This document shows positions 6,453 to 14,888 of a stretch of 35,466 nucleotides of DNA, in pieces. Source of the stretch: Patescibacteria group bacterium (GTDB lineage: Bacteria; Patescibacteriota; Patescibacteriia; UBA1558; UBA10009); NCBI GenBank assembly GCA_018818425.1, contig JAHISB010000052.1, positions 1-35,466 on the forward strand. Direction: 5' to 3'. A program made the translations under genes and the position numbers. Under the pieces are notes generated by a model that ran no database searches, was not told the origin of the DNA, and saw nothing but the letters and a program-made list of their open reading frames with translations. The stretch's first letter is position 1, and each line of letters begins with the position of its first letter.

Positions 6453-8549
6453 ATGTTATACAAACTGGCTCAATTAAATATCCACGACCCCCACCACAGC
6501 CAAAAAACTGGAGAAATTTTAATTCAGCCGGGCGCTTCTGCCGAGGAAAGTGATTTTTTTATTCTGCTGGAAATCGACTCCCAAGCTCCGGAAGACAAGC
6601 AATTTACTAAAAACTTTTTAGAAATAGCTTTTGAGTCCTATGAAAAATCTAAAATCTTTGAGCCGGAAAAAGGCTTAGAAAAAATTTTACAGGAACTGAA
6701 CAACAATTTGCCCGCTGTCTTTCCTAAAAAAAACTATGCTGATTTTCTTCACTGTTTTATCGGTTTATATCACGAGGGCCATCTTTTCTTTTCAACTTTT
6801 GGAAAAATTAATGTTTATTTAATTAAAACTACTGGCATTAAAAAAATTGGCCAGGAGACTGCCGAAGATAATAATGAAATATTTAATTTTACTCTCAACG
6901 GCAAAATAAAAGATAATGACAAAATTCTCATTACTACCGAAAGCTTGACTAACTATATTTCTTTAGAAAAAATTAAAAAGACCGTCAGCGCCCTGCCGCC
7001 GGCCAGCAGTATTGCCCACCTCACCAATATCTTGCAGGCCACGCCCCCTTACGTCTCCTTTTTTGCCGTTATTTTAACGGCTCCTTTTCAAAAAGAAGCA
7101 GTTCAAGATCCGGCCGCTGCCATGACCGCTCAACTTTCGGCGTCTTCGACTTCAAAAAATTCCCTTGACCAGCTCCTGCAAACCCAGCGGGAAACGGAAA
7201 AAATCCTCCAAAAACCCTCTTTGCTTAAATCGCTCCAACATAAAGTAACTGACCAAAAAAGAGGAGTTGCTTTAAAAGTTACCCGGGCAAAAAGCGGTAA
7301 ATTAAAAAGAGGAGTTAAAAAATCATTGCTGACCGGCCTGCTGGAAGAATCTAAAAAATTTATAAGCTTAATCTTCTTGGCAGAAGTCAGGCAGAAATTT
7401 TTTTCCAGCCTGCAAAAAAAATTCACCGAACTTTTTAAAAAAATCAATCAGCTTTCTAAAGGCAATAAAATCTTCTTTATTATCATTATTATTCTGCTCT
7501 TGCTTTTTACCCAGAATTTAATCTGGCAGAGCCAGAAGAAAAGCCGCCTGGCCGACGAACAGACCTATATTGCGATGATTCAGCAAATCGAAGAAAAACA
7601 GCATAATATAGAAGCTTCTTTAATTTATAACGATACCCCGAGAGCTAAACAGCTGCTTAACGAAATCGGCCAGCTTCTGGAAAATTTTCCCCAAGACTCC
7701 AAAGAAAGGATAGCCAAATACCAGGAACTTGATAAAAATACCAAAGGCATATCCGAAAAGGTCTGGAAAATAATTAACATTGCCGAACCGATTGTTCTGT
7801 TTGACTTTAGAGAAATAAACTTAGGCGCCCAAATTTTCGAAATTGCTCTAAAAGATAATTTTCTCTATGGCCTTAATTCAACCGATCAGCTCTTTCTTTA
7901 TAATCTTGCCGATAATCAGAAAACGGTCAAAGACGACGCTAATTACAATTTAAAAAATCTGGCTTTAACTCCACAAAATTTGCTTATCGGCCATACTCCG
8001 GAAAAAAGATTCTACAGCTTAAGCCCGGATGGCCTGGCCGAAATTAACGTTACCGCCCTGGATTCCAGCAGCCAGATTGATGATTTAACTTTCTTTTTGG
8101 ATAAAATGTACCTGCTGGACAAAAACGCCAAGCAGATTTACAGATACACCAATTATAGCAATAATTTCCAGGCTAAGGCGGCCTGGGTTAAAGAAGATTT
8201 GCCGATTGAACAAGCTGTCTCCATTACGGTCGACGGTTATGTTTATGCTCTGCTGGAAAACGGCGAGATATTAAAAATGGGCGCCGGCAAAAAGCAGGAT
8301 TTCCCCAAAATTATTACCGAGCCGGAACTGGCTTCGCCAACCAAAATTTACACTGCGCCAGAAAGCGAAAATCTTTTTGTTCTCGAGCCCGCTAATAAAC
8401 GCTTCCTGATAATCAATAGAGATAGCGGCGAACTTAAAAATCAATACTTTTCCGAAAAGTTTACTGATTTAAAGGATTTTGAAATTAGAGAAGTTGAACG
8501 AAAAGTCTATTTATTAAACGGTTCGCAGGTTATAGTGGTGGGGATATAA
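6453..8549 (+). CDS. Membrane-anchored protein: PP2C-like N-terminus, one TM, propeller-like C-terminus
   Basis: A 698-residue protein. Residues 1-205 have the strand pattern of PPM/PP2C phosphatases (FLEIAFESYEKSK, then FIGLYHEGHLFFSTFGKINVYL), but I do not see a full set of metal-binding aspartates, so activity is doubtful. A basic linker (about 265-340) leads to one TM helix at about 344-361 (FFIIIIILLLLF). A coiled-coil-like stretch (370-430) follows, then repeated strands from about 450 (NLLFVLEP-, DNFLYGLN-type units), suggesting an outside beta-propeller. This reads as a sensor that connects an outside domain to an inside one. It has its own promoter and the leader at 6382. Confidence 0.55.
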   Translation: MLYKLAQLNIHDPHHSQKTGEILIQPGASAEESDFFILLEIDSQAPEDKQFTKNFLEIAFESYEKSKIFEPEKGLEKILQELNNNLPAVFPKKNYADFLHCFIGLYHEGHLFFSTFGKINVYLIKTTGIKKIGQETAEDNNEIFNFTLNGKIKDNDKILITTESLTNYISLEKIKKTVSALPPASSIAHLTNILQATPPYVSFFAVILTAPFQKEAVQDPAAAMTAQLSASSTSKNSLDQLLQTQRETEKILQKPSLLKSLQHKVTDQKRGVALKVTRAKSGKLKRGVKKSLLTGLLEESKKFISLIFLAEVRQKFFSSLQKKFTELFKKINQLSKGNKIFFIIIIILLLLFTQNLIWQSQKKSRLADEQTYIAMIQQIEEKQHNIEASLIYNDTPRAKQLLNEIGQLLENFPQDSKERIAKYQELDKNTKGISEKVWKIINIAEPIVLFDFREINLGAQIFEIALKDNFLYGLNSTDQLFLYNLADNQKTVKDDANYNLKNLALTPQNLLIGHTPEKRFYSLSPDGLAEINVTALDSSSQIDDLTFFLDKMYLLDKNAKQIYRYTNYSNNFQAKAAWVKEDLPIEQAVSITVDGYVYALLENGEILKMGAGKKQDFPKIITEPELASPTKIYTAPESENLFVLEPANKRFLIINRDSGELKNQYFSEKFTDLKDFEIREVERKVYLLNGSQVIVVGI

Positions 8550-8592
8550 AAAACAGCAGGGGCGCAAAATTTTGTGCTTCTACTGTTTTTTT
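8549..8592. terminator. Bidirectional nested-hairpin terminator
   Basis: Outer arms AAAAAACAG and CTGTTTTTTT enclose a second stem, AGGGGCGCAAAA with TTTTGTGCTTCT (G-U pairs). It separates the convergent genes 6453-8549 and 8591-9790, and there is a T-run on both strands. The inner palindrome resembles the inner ones at 9849 and 23229. Confidence 0.8.
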
Positions 8593-9790
8593 ATTCCCTG
8601 TTCCACTTCTCAACAGCCAGCTTGAGCATTACCATGGCCTTTCTTAAACCCGACTTTTTTATAACATAAGCGATTCTAACTTCTTCTTTGCCCTTTCCTT
8701 TGGATAGATAGAAACCATTGGCCGGGGCCAGCATCACTGTTTCTTGGTTATGATGAAACGAAGTTAACAGCCATTCGCAGAATTTATCGGCATCGCCGAC
8801 CGGCAGTTTGGTCACATAATAAAAAGCTCCTTCGGGTTTGGTAAAAACTGCGCCGGGGATTTTTTTTAGGCCTTGGTAGATGACCTCGCGGCGCTCCTGG
8901 TATTCTTTTTTAACTTTTTTTAAATAGTCTGGCGGCACCTGGTCCATTCTGCCGGCAATCTGCTGGTCTAAATCGCCGACTGCCAGACGGGCTTGCCCGA
9001 ATTTTAAAACATTTTGAATCAATTCTTTATTACGGCTAACCATAAAGCCGACCCTGATGCCGCACAGAGAATAACGTTTAGAAAAACTGTCAACGATTAT
9101 CATTCTTCCTTTTTGAGATTTCTTTTCAAAATTCAAAGCAGTGGAAAGTTTGACTTTCTGATAAATAAAATCCCGATAAACTTCATCAACAATTAAATAT
9201 AAATTATTCTTTAAGCAGAGCTGGTACAAGCGCTTGACTTCCGACGGACTGTAATAAGTGCCAGTGGGATTATTAGGATTGCTAAGATAAACCGCTTTGG
9301 TTTTTTTGGTGATTTTTGATTTTATTACTTGATTTGACGGCAGATGAAACCCATTCTCTATTTTGCAGGTAACGGGCACAAGCTTGACATCGGCCATGCG
9401 GGCATAACCTTCTACATTGGTATAAAAGGGCTCAAAAACCATTACTTCATCGCCTATTTCGCAGATGGAAAAAAAACACCACTGAATTGCCTCTGACCCG
9501 CCAGCAGTGATAATCACATTGTCTTCGGTAATATCTTTAGCGCCGAGCTGATGATAATATTTGACGATTGACTTGATGAGCTGGCGATTGCCCTGTGATT
9601 CGGTGTAAGCCAAATGATGAATGTTGGTTTTTTTAAGCCAGCTGACCATCTGGTTAGGCGTTTTAATATCCGGCTGCCCGATGTTTAGATGATAAATTTT
9701 AATGCCCCGAGCTTTAGCGCTCCGGGCCGCAGGCTCCAATTTTCTGATAGGGCTCTCGGGAGTATTTTTGATTCTTTGGGATAGTTTCAT
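8591..9790 (-). CDS. PLP-dependent aminotransferase, class I/II (AspC-like)
   Basis: A fold-type I aminotransferase of about 399 residues from the chosen start. It shows NIGQPD near the N-terminus, GGSEAIQWCF (cofactor phosphate region), SNPNNPTGTYYS, VDEVYRDF and the PLP-lysine motif SFSKRYSLCGIRVGF, with R in the C-terminal substrate region (RIAYV). This places it with aspartate/aromatic aminotransferases. I start at the ATG at 9790 (MKLSQRI). The frame is open to 9862, but the additional residues are translated from a terminator stem. No SD is visible. The exact amino donor is unknown. Confidence 0.9.
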   Translation of the reverse strand: MKLSQRIKNTPESPIRKLEPAARSAKARGIKIYHLNIGQPDIKTPNQMVSWLKKTNIHHLAYTESQGNRQLIKSIVKYYHQLGAKDITEDNVIITAGGSEAIQWCFFSICEIGDEVMVFEPFYTNVEGYARMADVKLVPVTCKIENGFHLPSNQVIKSKITKKTKAVYLSNPNNPTGTYYSPSEVKRLYQLCLKNNLYLIVDEVYRDFIYQKVKLSTALNFEKKSQKGRMIIVDSFSKRYSLCGIRVGFMVSRNKELIQNVLKFGQARLAVGDLDQQIAGRMDQVPPDYLKKVKKEYQERREVIYQGLKKIPGAVFTKPEGAFYYVTKLPVGDADKFCEWLLTSFHHNQETVMLAPANGFYLSKGKGKEEVRIAYVIKKSGLRKAMVMLKLAVEKWNRE

Positions 9791-9812
9791 ATCAAACATA
9801 CTAACATTTTGG

Positions 9813-9916
9813 CAAAAAAAAGAAAAGCCATCGGATTTTGTGTAAACACCGTAGCGGCGCAAAATATTGCGTCGCTACGGTTTAATCATAACGTCTGTTT
9901 TGGCTTTTCTTTTTTA
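9813..9916. terminator. Nested-hairpin terminator after rplL
   Basis: Outer arms AAAAAAGAAAAGCCA (ending 9830) and TGGCTTTTCTTTTTT (9901-9915) enclose a 14 bp palindrome, CCGTAGCGGCGCAA with TTGCGTCGCTACGG (9849-9880). It lies 12 bp after the rplL stop, with T-runs on both strands. Confidence 0.8.
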
Positions 9917-9927
9917 TTCAGAGTGTT

Positions 9928-10389
9928 TTACTTCAAAGTAACAGTGGCGCCGGCGGCTTCCAATTTTTTCTTGATTTCTTCGGCCTCTTCTTTAGTAGCG
10001 TCTTCTTTGACCATTTTGGGCGCGCCGTCAGCCATATCTTTAGCTTCTTTTAAGCCCAGCTGGGTAACTTCGCGGATAGCTTTAATAACGTTGATTTTTT
10101 GCTCGCCGCTGGAGGTAAGCTCTACGTTAAAGCTGGTTTTTTCTTCCTTGTCCGCCGAAGCTTCAGCGGAGGCGGAAGCCGCTCCGGCCACCATTATCGG
10201 TGCAGCAGCTGAAACGCCGAACTTGTCTTCTAGAATTTTGACCAGTTCGGAAAGATCCAGAACCGACATCTTTTCGATTTCTTCGACAATTAATTTGAAT
10301 TTTACCGGGACTTCAACATCTTTTTTTTCTTCTTTGACTTCGTCTTGCCCGCCTTGACTCGGCGAGGCAGGTTTCTTGTCTTCTGTCAT
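9928..10389 (-). CDS. rplL: Ribosomal protein bL12 (L7/L12) with an extended N-terminus
   Basis: The C-terminal domain is unmistakable: [36 protein letters not shown] without gaps, ending in VTLK. L7/L12 forms the ribosomal stalk that recruits GTPase factors. At 153 residues it is about 30 longer than usual. The extra N-terminal residues ([12 protein letters not shown]) and the hinge ([12 protein letters not shown]) are both encoded by GC-rich palindromes (10344-10371 and 10151-10176), so REP-like elements appear to have been inserted in frame where the protein is disordered. Cotranscribed with rplJ. Confidence 0.97.
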   Translation of the reverse strand: MTEDKKPASPSQGGQDEVKEEKKDVEVPVKFKLIVEEIEKMSVLDLSELVKILEDKFGVSAAAPIMVAGAASASAEASADKEEKTSFNVELTSSGEQKINVIKAIREVTQLGLKEAKDMADGAPKMVKEDATKEEAEEIKKKLEAAGATVTLK

Positions 10390-10436
10390 AAATTTAAAAT
10401 TAATTATTAATTAATGAATAAAGATTATATCATTTC

Positions 10437-10545
10437 ACTAAAACACACTGACAGTTCACTGATGTTCATGGATTTCTCACCGATATCCGTGGAATGTCAG
10501 TGAGTCATCTGTGAGCTGTCAGTGCCTTCAGTGTTCATCAGTGAT
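10437..10545. repeat. Word-repeat island between rplJ and rplL
   Basis: Words CACTGACAG, TTCACTGATG, GATATCCGTGG, GTCAGTGAG and CTGTCAGTG face each other, so the gap can fold into a long imperfect hairpin. The final word supplies the last codons and stop of L10 (DNH, stop). Similar words fill 29763-29940. Confidence 0.7.
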
Positions 10546-11059
10546 TATCTTTAATTGCGCTCAAAACATTCACTAAACCTCTTAAATTTCCGGCTAAGAC
10601 ATTAACAAAGCCGCTGATAGGCGCGTTAATGGTGGCGACGGTTTTGGCAATTAATTCAAGCTTGGAAGGCAGTTTAGAAAGTTCAATTACCTTTTCTTTG
10701 CCGATATACCGGCCTTCTAAAATACCGCCATCAATAGTAAGTTGCTCATGAACTTTGGCAAAATTAGCCAGTATTTTAGCGGCTATTACCTCGTCATCAG
10801 CAGAAGCGGCTACCCCGACACTGCCCTTAAGCCGATCTATGTCTAAGCCCTCGACTTCAAAATCCTTCAGAGCCATTTTAAGCAAAGTTTTTTTGCTGAC
10901 CTGGTAGGTAACTCTTTCGTTTCTTAACTTATTTCTTAATTCCTGATTGTTTTCTACATTTAAGCCATCAAAAGTGGTAAAAACAACTGCCTTTGAGTTT
11001 TTAAGCTCGTCGATCATTTTTTTTACTTCTTGTTCTTTTTGTTGACGTGTTTTAGGCAT
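10538..11059 (-). CDS. rplJ: Ribosomal protein uL10
   Basis: A 173-residue L10, the base of the ribosomal stalk that anchors L7/L12 dimers to 23S rRNA and acts as translational or transcriptional autoregulator. The family features are the N-terminal KTRQQKEQEVKKMIDELKNSKAV without gaps, SKKTLLKMAL in the middle and GSVGVAASADDE at the usual place, then the C-terminal helix that binds L7/L12 (LVNVLSAIK). It is preceded by the L10 leader and its own promoter. Order leader-rplJ-rplL is standard, but rplK-rplA, which usually precede, are absent here. Confidence 0.97.
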   Translation of the reverse strand: MPKTRQQKEQEVKKMIDELKNSKAVVFTTFDGLNVENNQELRNKLRNERVTYQVSKKTLLKMALKDFEVEGLDIDRLKGSVGVAASADDEVIAAKILANFAKVHEQLTIDGGILEGRYIGKEKVIELSKLPSKLELIAKTVATINAPISGFVNVLAGNLRGLVNVLSAIKDNH

Positions 11060-11146
11060 ATAATTAAATTTATACTTTATGAATTAGTCTGTGAAAGGTC
11101 GGCCCGCAGACAAATATACGGACTACGTTAGTTAATCTATAATAAT

Positions 11147-11256
11147 AAAAAACTGTGGATTACCACAGGCCCTAAAAATTAGCTAAAATTAGCGAATTTA
11201 TAATCTACCTGCGCAGGATTTATATCATTATTAATTGACCACCCGCGGTCTGTGGT
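11147..11256 (-). promoter_or_regulatory. L10 leader with attenuator
   Basis: In the transcript sense the leader opens with TACCACAG, then the conserved ACCGCGGGTGG and CCTGCGCAGGT blocks typical of the L10 leader family. It ends in CTGTGG-TAAT-CCACAG followed by six T (a terminator, 11147-11168). The opening segment ATTACCACAG is complementary over 10 bases to CTGTGGTAAT of the terminator's left arm, so leader closure and terminator exclude each other. In the family, surplus L10(L12)4 binds this leader and lowers rplJL expression. Confidence 0.8.
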
Positions 11257-11269
11257 AATTATTAAAACT

Positions 11270-11297
11270 ATTATAGCAAAAACAGTAATAATGTCAA
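11270..11297 (-). promoter_or_regulatory. Promoter of rplJ-rplL
   Basis: On the minus strand: TTGACA (11297-11292), 16 bp, TATAAT (11275-11270), with TGC before the -10 (extended -10). Transcription starts just before the L10 leader. Confidence 0.8.
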
Positions 11298-11302
11298 ATT
11301 TT

Positions 11303-11464
11303 CTATCTGTTAGAAGATAAATACTGTTCTGTTTCGCTTAAAAATTCATCGCTGGCATATTTCTGAAACACTCTATCCATAAAATAGATAGAAAAATAGC
11401 CGAATATCAAGACCAGTAAAAAAGCTAAAACAGGCGAAATCCTTTGTTTAAAAACTTTCTTCAT
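11303..11464 (-). CDS. Small single-pass membrane protein (53 residues)
   Basis: A short gene encoding MKKVFKQRISPVLAFLLVLI at its start: a basic N-terminus, one hydrophobic helix (about 11-29) and an acidic-polar C-terminus (SDEFLSETEQYLSS). The charge pattern predicts N-in, C-out. I do not recognise the family. It lies between the DUF2207 gene and the rplJ promoter, in the same direction as both, and its stop is only 6 bp from the -35 box. It is probably the last gene of the envelope operon 11303-15718. Confidence 0.55.
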   Translation of the reverse strand: MKKVFKQRISPVLAFLLVLIFGYFSIYFMDRVFQKYASDEFLSETEQYLSSNR

Positions 11465-11568
11465 AAGCTCTTAGTAATAAATTATCCTGCCACAGCAAAT
11501 TTTGGATATCTGTCATTATAGATTATTCACCAATTACCGCAAGAGGCGGATATCCACATTAAATCAAA

Positions 11569-13323
11569 CTACCAACTGCCTCCCCCGCCGCCGCCAAAGC
11601 CGCCGCCGGAAAAGCCGCTGCTGCCGGAAGCAGCGCCTAAGGGCTTAGAAGCTAAAACCGATTTAGCATTATAATTAAGATTATTCAACGAACTAACAAA
11701 AATTAAACTATTAAAAGTGGCAAAGCGGCCCTCGTACCACGATGGCTTTTGTAAATAGATATCCTTAAACTGCTGGGCCCATTTTTTTTCAACGCCCAGC
11801 ACCATGGCATAGGACAGATGCTTTTCAAATTCTTCCGGCTTTTTTTCCGGCGCGTTGTGAAATTTAATTCTTTCTTTTTCCGCCACCGCCAGATATCTTT
11901 TATAACCCTTAATCTCCTGAACCGCCTTTGTCCCCTCTTTGGTTTTATAAGGCATATACTGGCCCAGCCAAAAAATAACTACAGCCGACAAAACTAAGAA
12001 CAGAATATTAAAACCGCCGCCGAAGAAAGGAATTACAACCATGCCTAAACATAATAAAATAAAGGCGGCGATAATATATAAAGTTCTGATTTTTTGAGGA
12101 GAAGCTGTAAAAAAATTCTTTTCCACCAAATCCTTATACATCTCCTTTTTTAAATCTGCTAAATGCCTATAAAAATTATTCTTTAGTTCTGAAATTTTAA
12201 CTGATGGTTTTGAATCAAAAATGGCCTCGGCAAATTTTTTCTCCCATATTTTTAAACCTTCAAACTCCCTTAATTTAATAAATTCCCAATCATTTCTGCC
12301 CGCTTCTTTTATTTTAATAAAGCCTTTAACCGCCAAATCGATAATAGTAGAAGATATATCAACCAAATTGACCCGTTCGTCGATTACCGAACCAACTTCG
12401 GCCGGCAGTAAATTTAAAGGCGGCTGATAATAAGGAATGATGGTTGTTATTTTGCCTAAATCGCGGCCATGAAAATACCATAGCAAAAACATCACTAACA
12501 AAGAAAGAATCGGCAAAAGCATTAAAGGATTGTCTGCCATAATCCATTTAATTTGGCTGATGAAAGATGGCGGCAATAAAATGCCTTTGGGCCAGCCCAA
12601 AACTATGGTTAAACCCTCGCCCGGAGCCATGGTCTTAAAAACAGAATAGCCAATCTGACTATTGGAAACATTGGTCACCGAGCAATTCTGCTCCTTGCTG
12701 CCAAAACTGCCGGTAAAGCATTGGGCTTGAATGTCTTCGGCGTTAGTAAATTGAGGCAATTTAACTGCCACTCCGGCCCGATCGATGGGCGCCTGCCAGT
12801 CATTGCCGGTCACGTTCCAGTAAAATTCGTCATAATCATCAAAAAAATTGATTACCCTGTCCAGCTGGTAATTAATAATATAAGTCTGCGGGCCGCTGAC
12901 ATATTTATCCGGATCGCCGATTTTAATGCTTACTTTGCCCGAATCCTTAGCCGCTTGATAATAATAAGAACGGCCCGATTCATTGATTACTGACTGGACT
13001 TTAAGTTTAATGGCAAAATTCCCTCCTTTAGCTTTATATTTATAAGGAATTTCACGGACAATGCCGTGGCGCTGCCAGTCGCCAAAATTATAAACTATCC
13101 TTTCGCTGACATCCACGCTGTTATCGTTATTAATCCTTATGGAGACCTGAAAATCCTGAATGTATTCCCTGGTCAATTCCTCGGCCTTAACCGATTCTGC
13201 CAGCCAGCTGGAAATAACGTTTCTGGGATTTTTATAATTGGCTAAAAAATAAATCAAGCCAAATATTAAAAGGCCGATTAAAATAATAAACAGGATCAAG
13301 AAGCGTTTTTGATGGTGTCTCAT
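11569..13323 (-). CDS. DUF2207 membrane protein with Gly-rich C-terminus
   Basis: A 584-residue protein. A TM/signal anchor at about 8-28 is followed by an extracytoplasmic beta-rich domain (50-260; REYIQDFQVSIRINNDNSVD-type start, IVREIPY at 92) that defines DUF2207. There is a TM near 270-287, a cytoplasmic part (300-400), two TMs at 415-455 and the tail GFSGGGFGGGGGGSW, also typical of the family. The function is unknown; it is a widespread predicted membrane protein. It lies in a run of same-strand envelope genes. Confidence 0.85.
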   Translation of the reverse strand: MRHHQKRFLILFIILIGLLIFGLIYFLANYKNPRNVISSWLAESVKAEELTREYIQDFQVSIRINNDNSVDVSERIVYNFGDWQRHGIVREIPYKYKAKGGNFAIKLKVQSVINESGRSYYYQAAKDSGKVSIKIGDPDKYVSGPQTYIINYQLDRVINFFDDYDEFYWNVTGNDWQAPIDRAGVAVKLPQFTNAEDIQAQCFTGSFGSKEQNCSVTNVSNSQIGYSVFKTMAPGEGLTIVLGWPKGILLPPSFISQIKWIMADNPLMLLPILSLLVMFLLWYFHGRDLGKITTIIPYYQPPLNLLPAEVGSVIDERVNLVDISSTIIDLAVKGFIKIKEAGRNDWEFIKLREFEGLKIWEKKFAEAIFDSKPSVKISELKNNFYRHLADLKKEMYKDLVEKNFFTASPQKIRTLYIIAAFILLCLGMVVIPFFGGGFNILFLVLSAVVIFWLGQYMPYKTKEGTKAVQEIKGYKRYLAVAEKERIKFHNAPEKKPEEFEKHLSYAMVLGVEKKWAQQFKDIYLQKPSWYEGRFATFNSLIFVSSLNNLNYNAKSVLASKPLGAASGSSGFSGGGFGGGGGGSW

Positions 13324-13363
13324 ATAATTACTATTTTATCATAAATCATTATTTTATTAAACC

Positions 13364-14113
13364 CTAAAAATCAACAGGAATAATCAGCTGATCGGCGTTT
13401 TCTGGCAGGTCCGACGGGTTGTCTTTTTCCAAAATTAACCGGCCGTTGCTGGCCGAAACATCAAAAAATTCAAGTTCTGCGGTAAAAGGCACAAAATCCT
13501 CGGTCATCCATTCACCCTGGGCATTAGCTATGCCCTGGCTGATTAAATTACCATGATCATCAACTAATTTTATAGGAAAATCAGCTTCAAAAAACCAATA
13601 ACCCCTGGCCTCGCCTTCAATTTTTATTGGACTGCTGACTTTTTGATTTGGTCTGGGATTGTTTATTCTAATCAAATCTATTTTCTCCAGTTCGTTGCCG
13701 ATATCTTCGGTAAACTGCTGGCCATCGGGAGTTTGACACTTTCTGGGATAGCTTTCCATAACTGCGTTGCCGGCAGCCGCACAATCAGAAAAACTGCTTA
13801 TCTGATTTTGAATATTTTCGTACCAGGTTTTATCAATACCCATTGAGCCGCAGAATTCTTGAGTCTGACAGCTGATAGAACTGCAGGCTGAGCAGGGCGG
13901 GCAGACAACACACTCGTCGTGACAATTATCAGGATTAAATAATGCGCATTCTTTTAAGCACTGCTCGGTTGGCATCGGACTGGAGGGCGCCCCATGCTTT
14001 ACCCAGCCGTCTGTTGTACAAAGCCAGGCATCTTCCGGCCCGCCAACCACGAAGCGTAAAAATAACCAAGCGACAATGATGATTACGATGATGATGAAAA
14101 ATTTTTTTATCAT
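13364..14113 (-). CDS. Secreted or anchored Cys-rich protein with a Gmad2-like domain
   Basis: A 249-residue protein anchored by an N-terminal TM (5-23). Residues 30-95 contain many cysteines (CVVCPPCSACSSISCQ), suggesting disulfides or a metal site. The middle has AAGNAVMESYPRKCQTPDG, a small motif that recurs in CPR secreted proteins. The C-terminus (165-249; INNPRPNQKVSSPIKIEGEA without gaps) looks like a Gmad2 immunoglobulin-like domain, associated with cell surfaces and spore germination. A surface binding role is likely. The gene runs with the flavodoxin and DUF2207 genes. Confidence 0.7.
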   Translation of the reverse strand: MIKKFFIIIVIIIVAWLFLRFVVGGPEDAWLCTTDGWVKHGAPSSPMPTEQCLKECALFNPDNCHDECVVCPPCSACSSISCQTQEFCGSMGIDKTWYENIQNQISSFSDCAAAGNAVMESYPRKCQTPDGQQFTEDIGNELEKIDLIRINNPRPNQKVSSPIKIEGEARGYWFFEADFPIKLVDDHGNLISQGIANAQGEWMTEDFVPFTAELEFFDVSASNGRLILEKDNPSDLPENADQLIIPVDF

Positions 14114-14124
14114 ACTATAGCCCG

Positions 14125-14604
14125 TTAATACCTCGCGGAAAGCTGCTGAATAAATTCATCCAGCTTGCCGGCAAATTTATCGTTAACTGCTTCTTTGGTG
14201 GTTATAAACATTCTAGCCATTGAAGGTTTGCCGGCCAGCCGTTCCATATCTTTAAAAACCTTCTGTTCTTTATCACCTCCCTGGCTGGTAAAAAAAGCTA
14301 TTTGGTTAAATTTATCTTTATAGCTGTTAAGATAAGTTCTGACGGGCGCAGACATGGTAAAGGCCCAGACCGGTGTTCCAATAACAACTAAATCGTATTG
14401 GGCCGGGTCTTTTTTAACAGGTTCGATAAATATTTCTTTTTTCCTTATAGCGTCCCGGCCGCTCCTTAAATAGCCGACCACTCCTTTCCGCGAATTCTGA
14501 TCGACAATTTCTTCTAAATCGGCGTCTAGTTTTTTAGCCAGCTGCCCGGCCACTTTTTCAGTGGTGCCGGTGCGGGAATAATAAACTACTAAAATTTTTT
14601 TCAT
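14125..14604 (-). CDS. Flavodoxin-family protein
   Basis: A 159-residue flavodoxin fold that binds FMN. The phosphate loop is YYSRTGTTEKVA (residues 9-20), and the two isoalloxazine loops are near GTPVWAFTMSAP (77-88) and FTSQGGDKEQ (108-117). The latter resembles flavodoxin_3/WrbA-type proteins more than short-chain electron-transfer flavodoxins. It probably acts as a quinone or disulfide-type reductase or electron carrier in the cytoplasm. Its start overlaps the upstream gene's stop by 4 bp. Confidence 0.9.
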   Translation of the reverse strand: MKKILVVYYSRTGTTEKVAGQLAKKLDADLEEIVDQNSRKGVVGYLRSGRDAIRKKEIFIEPVKKDPAQYDLVVIGTPVWAFTMSAPVRTYLNSYKDKFNQIAFFTSQGGDKEQKVFKDMERLAGKPSMARMFITTKEAVNDKFAGKLDEFIQQLSARY

Positions 14605-14885
14605 AAATTTTTATTTTTGAATCGCCAATGCCTCTTTTCTATATAAACTACTCTCCACCAAATTTTGCCTAAAAAATATCCGCCGATTACACCAATAATC
14701 AGCAAACCGTAATTAAGCCAAAAAGGCAAAGCGCAAAGGCCTTTGCCAAATGCTGATACCCATATAATTTGGTGATTATTGTTTTGGGCCCAGCTTAAAT
14801 ACCATTTTTCAATTAAAGCATGGGCTAAAAAGCTTAAGATGGTTCCTAAAATAACAGAAAGGGTGATATAAATAGTTTTTTTCAT
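14601..14885 (-). CDS. Small membrane protein with two TMs, unknown
   Basis: A 94-residue protein with hydrophobic helices at about 5-24 and 57-77, and a positively charged tail (WRFKNKNL), consistent with N-in/C-in topology. GVIGGYFLGKIWW in the second helix has glycine spacing suited to helix packing. It is an unnamed family to me. It overlaps the flavodoxin by 4 bp and follows TspO after 3 bp, so the three are almost certainly one transcript. Confidence 0.7.
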   Translation of the reverse strand: MKKTIYITLSVILGTILSFLAHALIEKWYLSWAQNNNHQIIWVSAFGKGLCALPFWLNYGLLIIGVIGGYFLGKIWWRVVYIEKRHWRFKNKNL

Positions 14886-14888
14886 AAA

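Noticed and set aside
9791-9862. Longer aminotransferase start at 9862 and longer enolase start at 29837
   Set aside because: The additional residues are coded by a terminator stem and a word-repeat island, respectively; homologues begin at the internal ATG.
9809-10357. Plus-strand 182-residue frame opposite rplL
   Set aside because: It is antisense to a certain ribosomal protein gene and the terminator; the Ser/Ala-rich composition is typical of a shadow frame.
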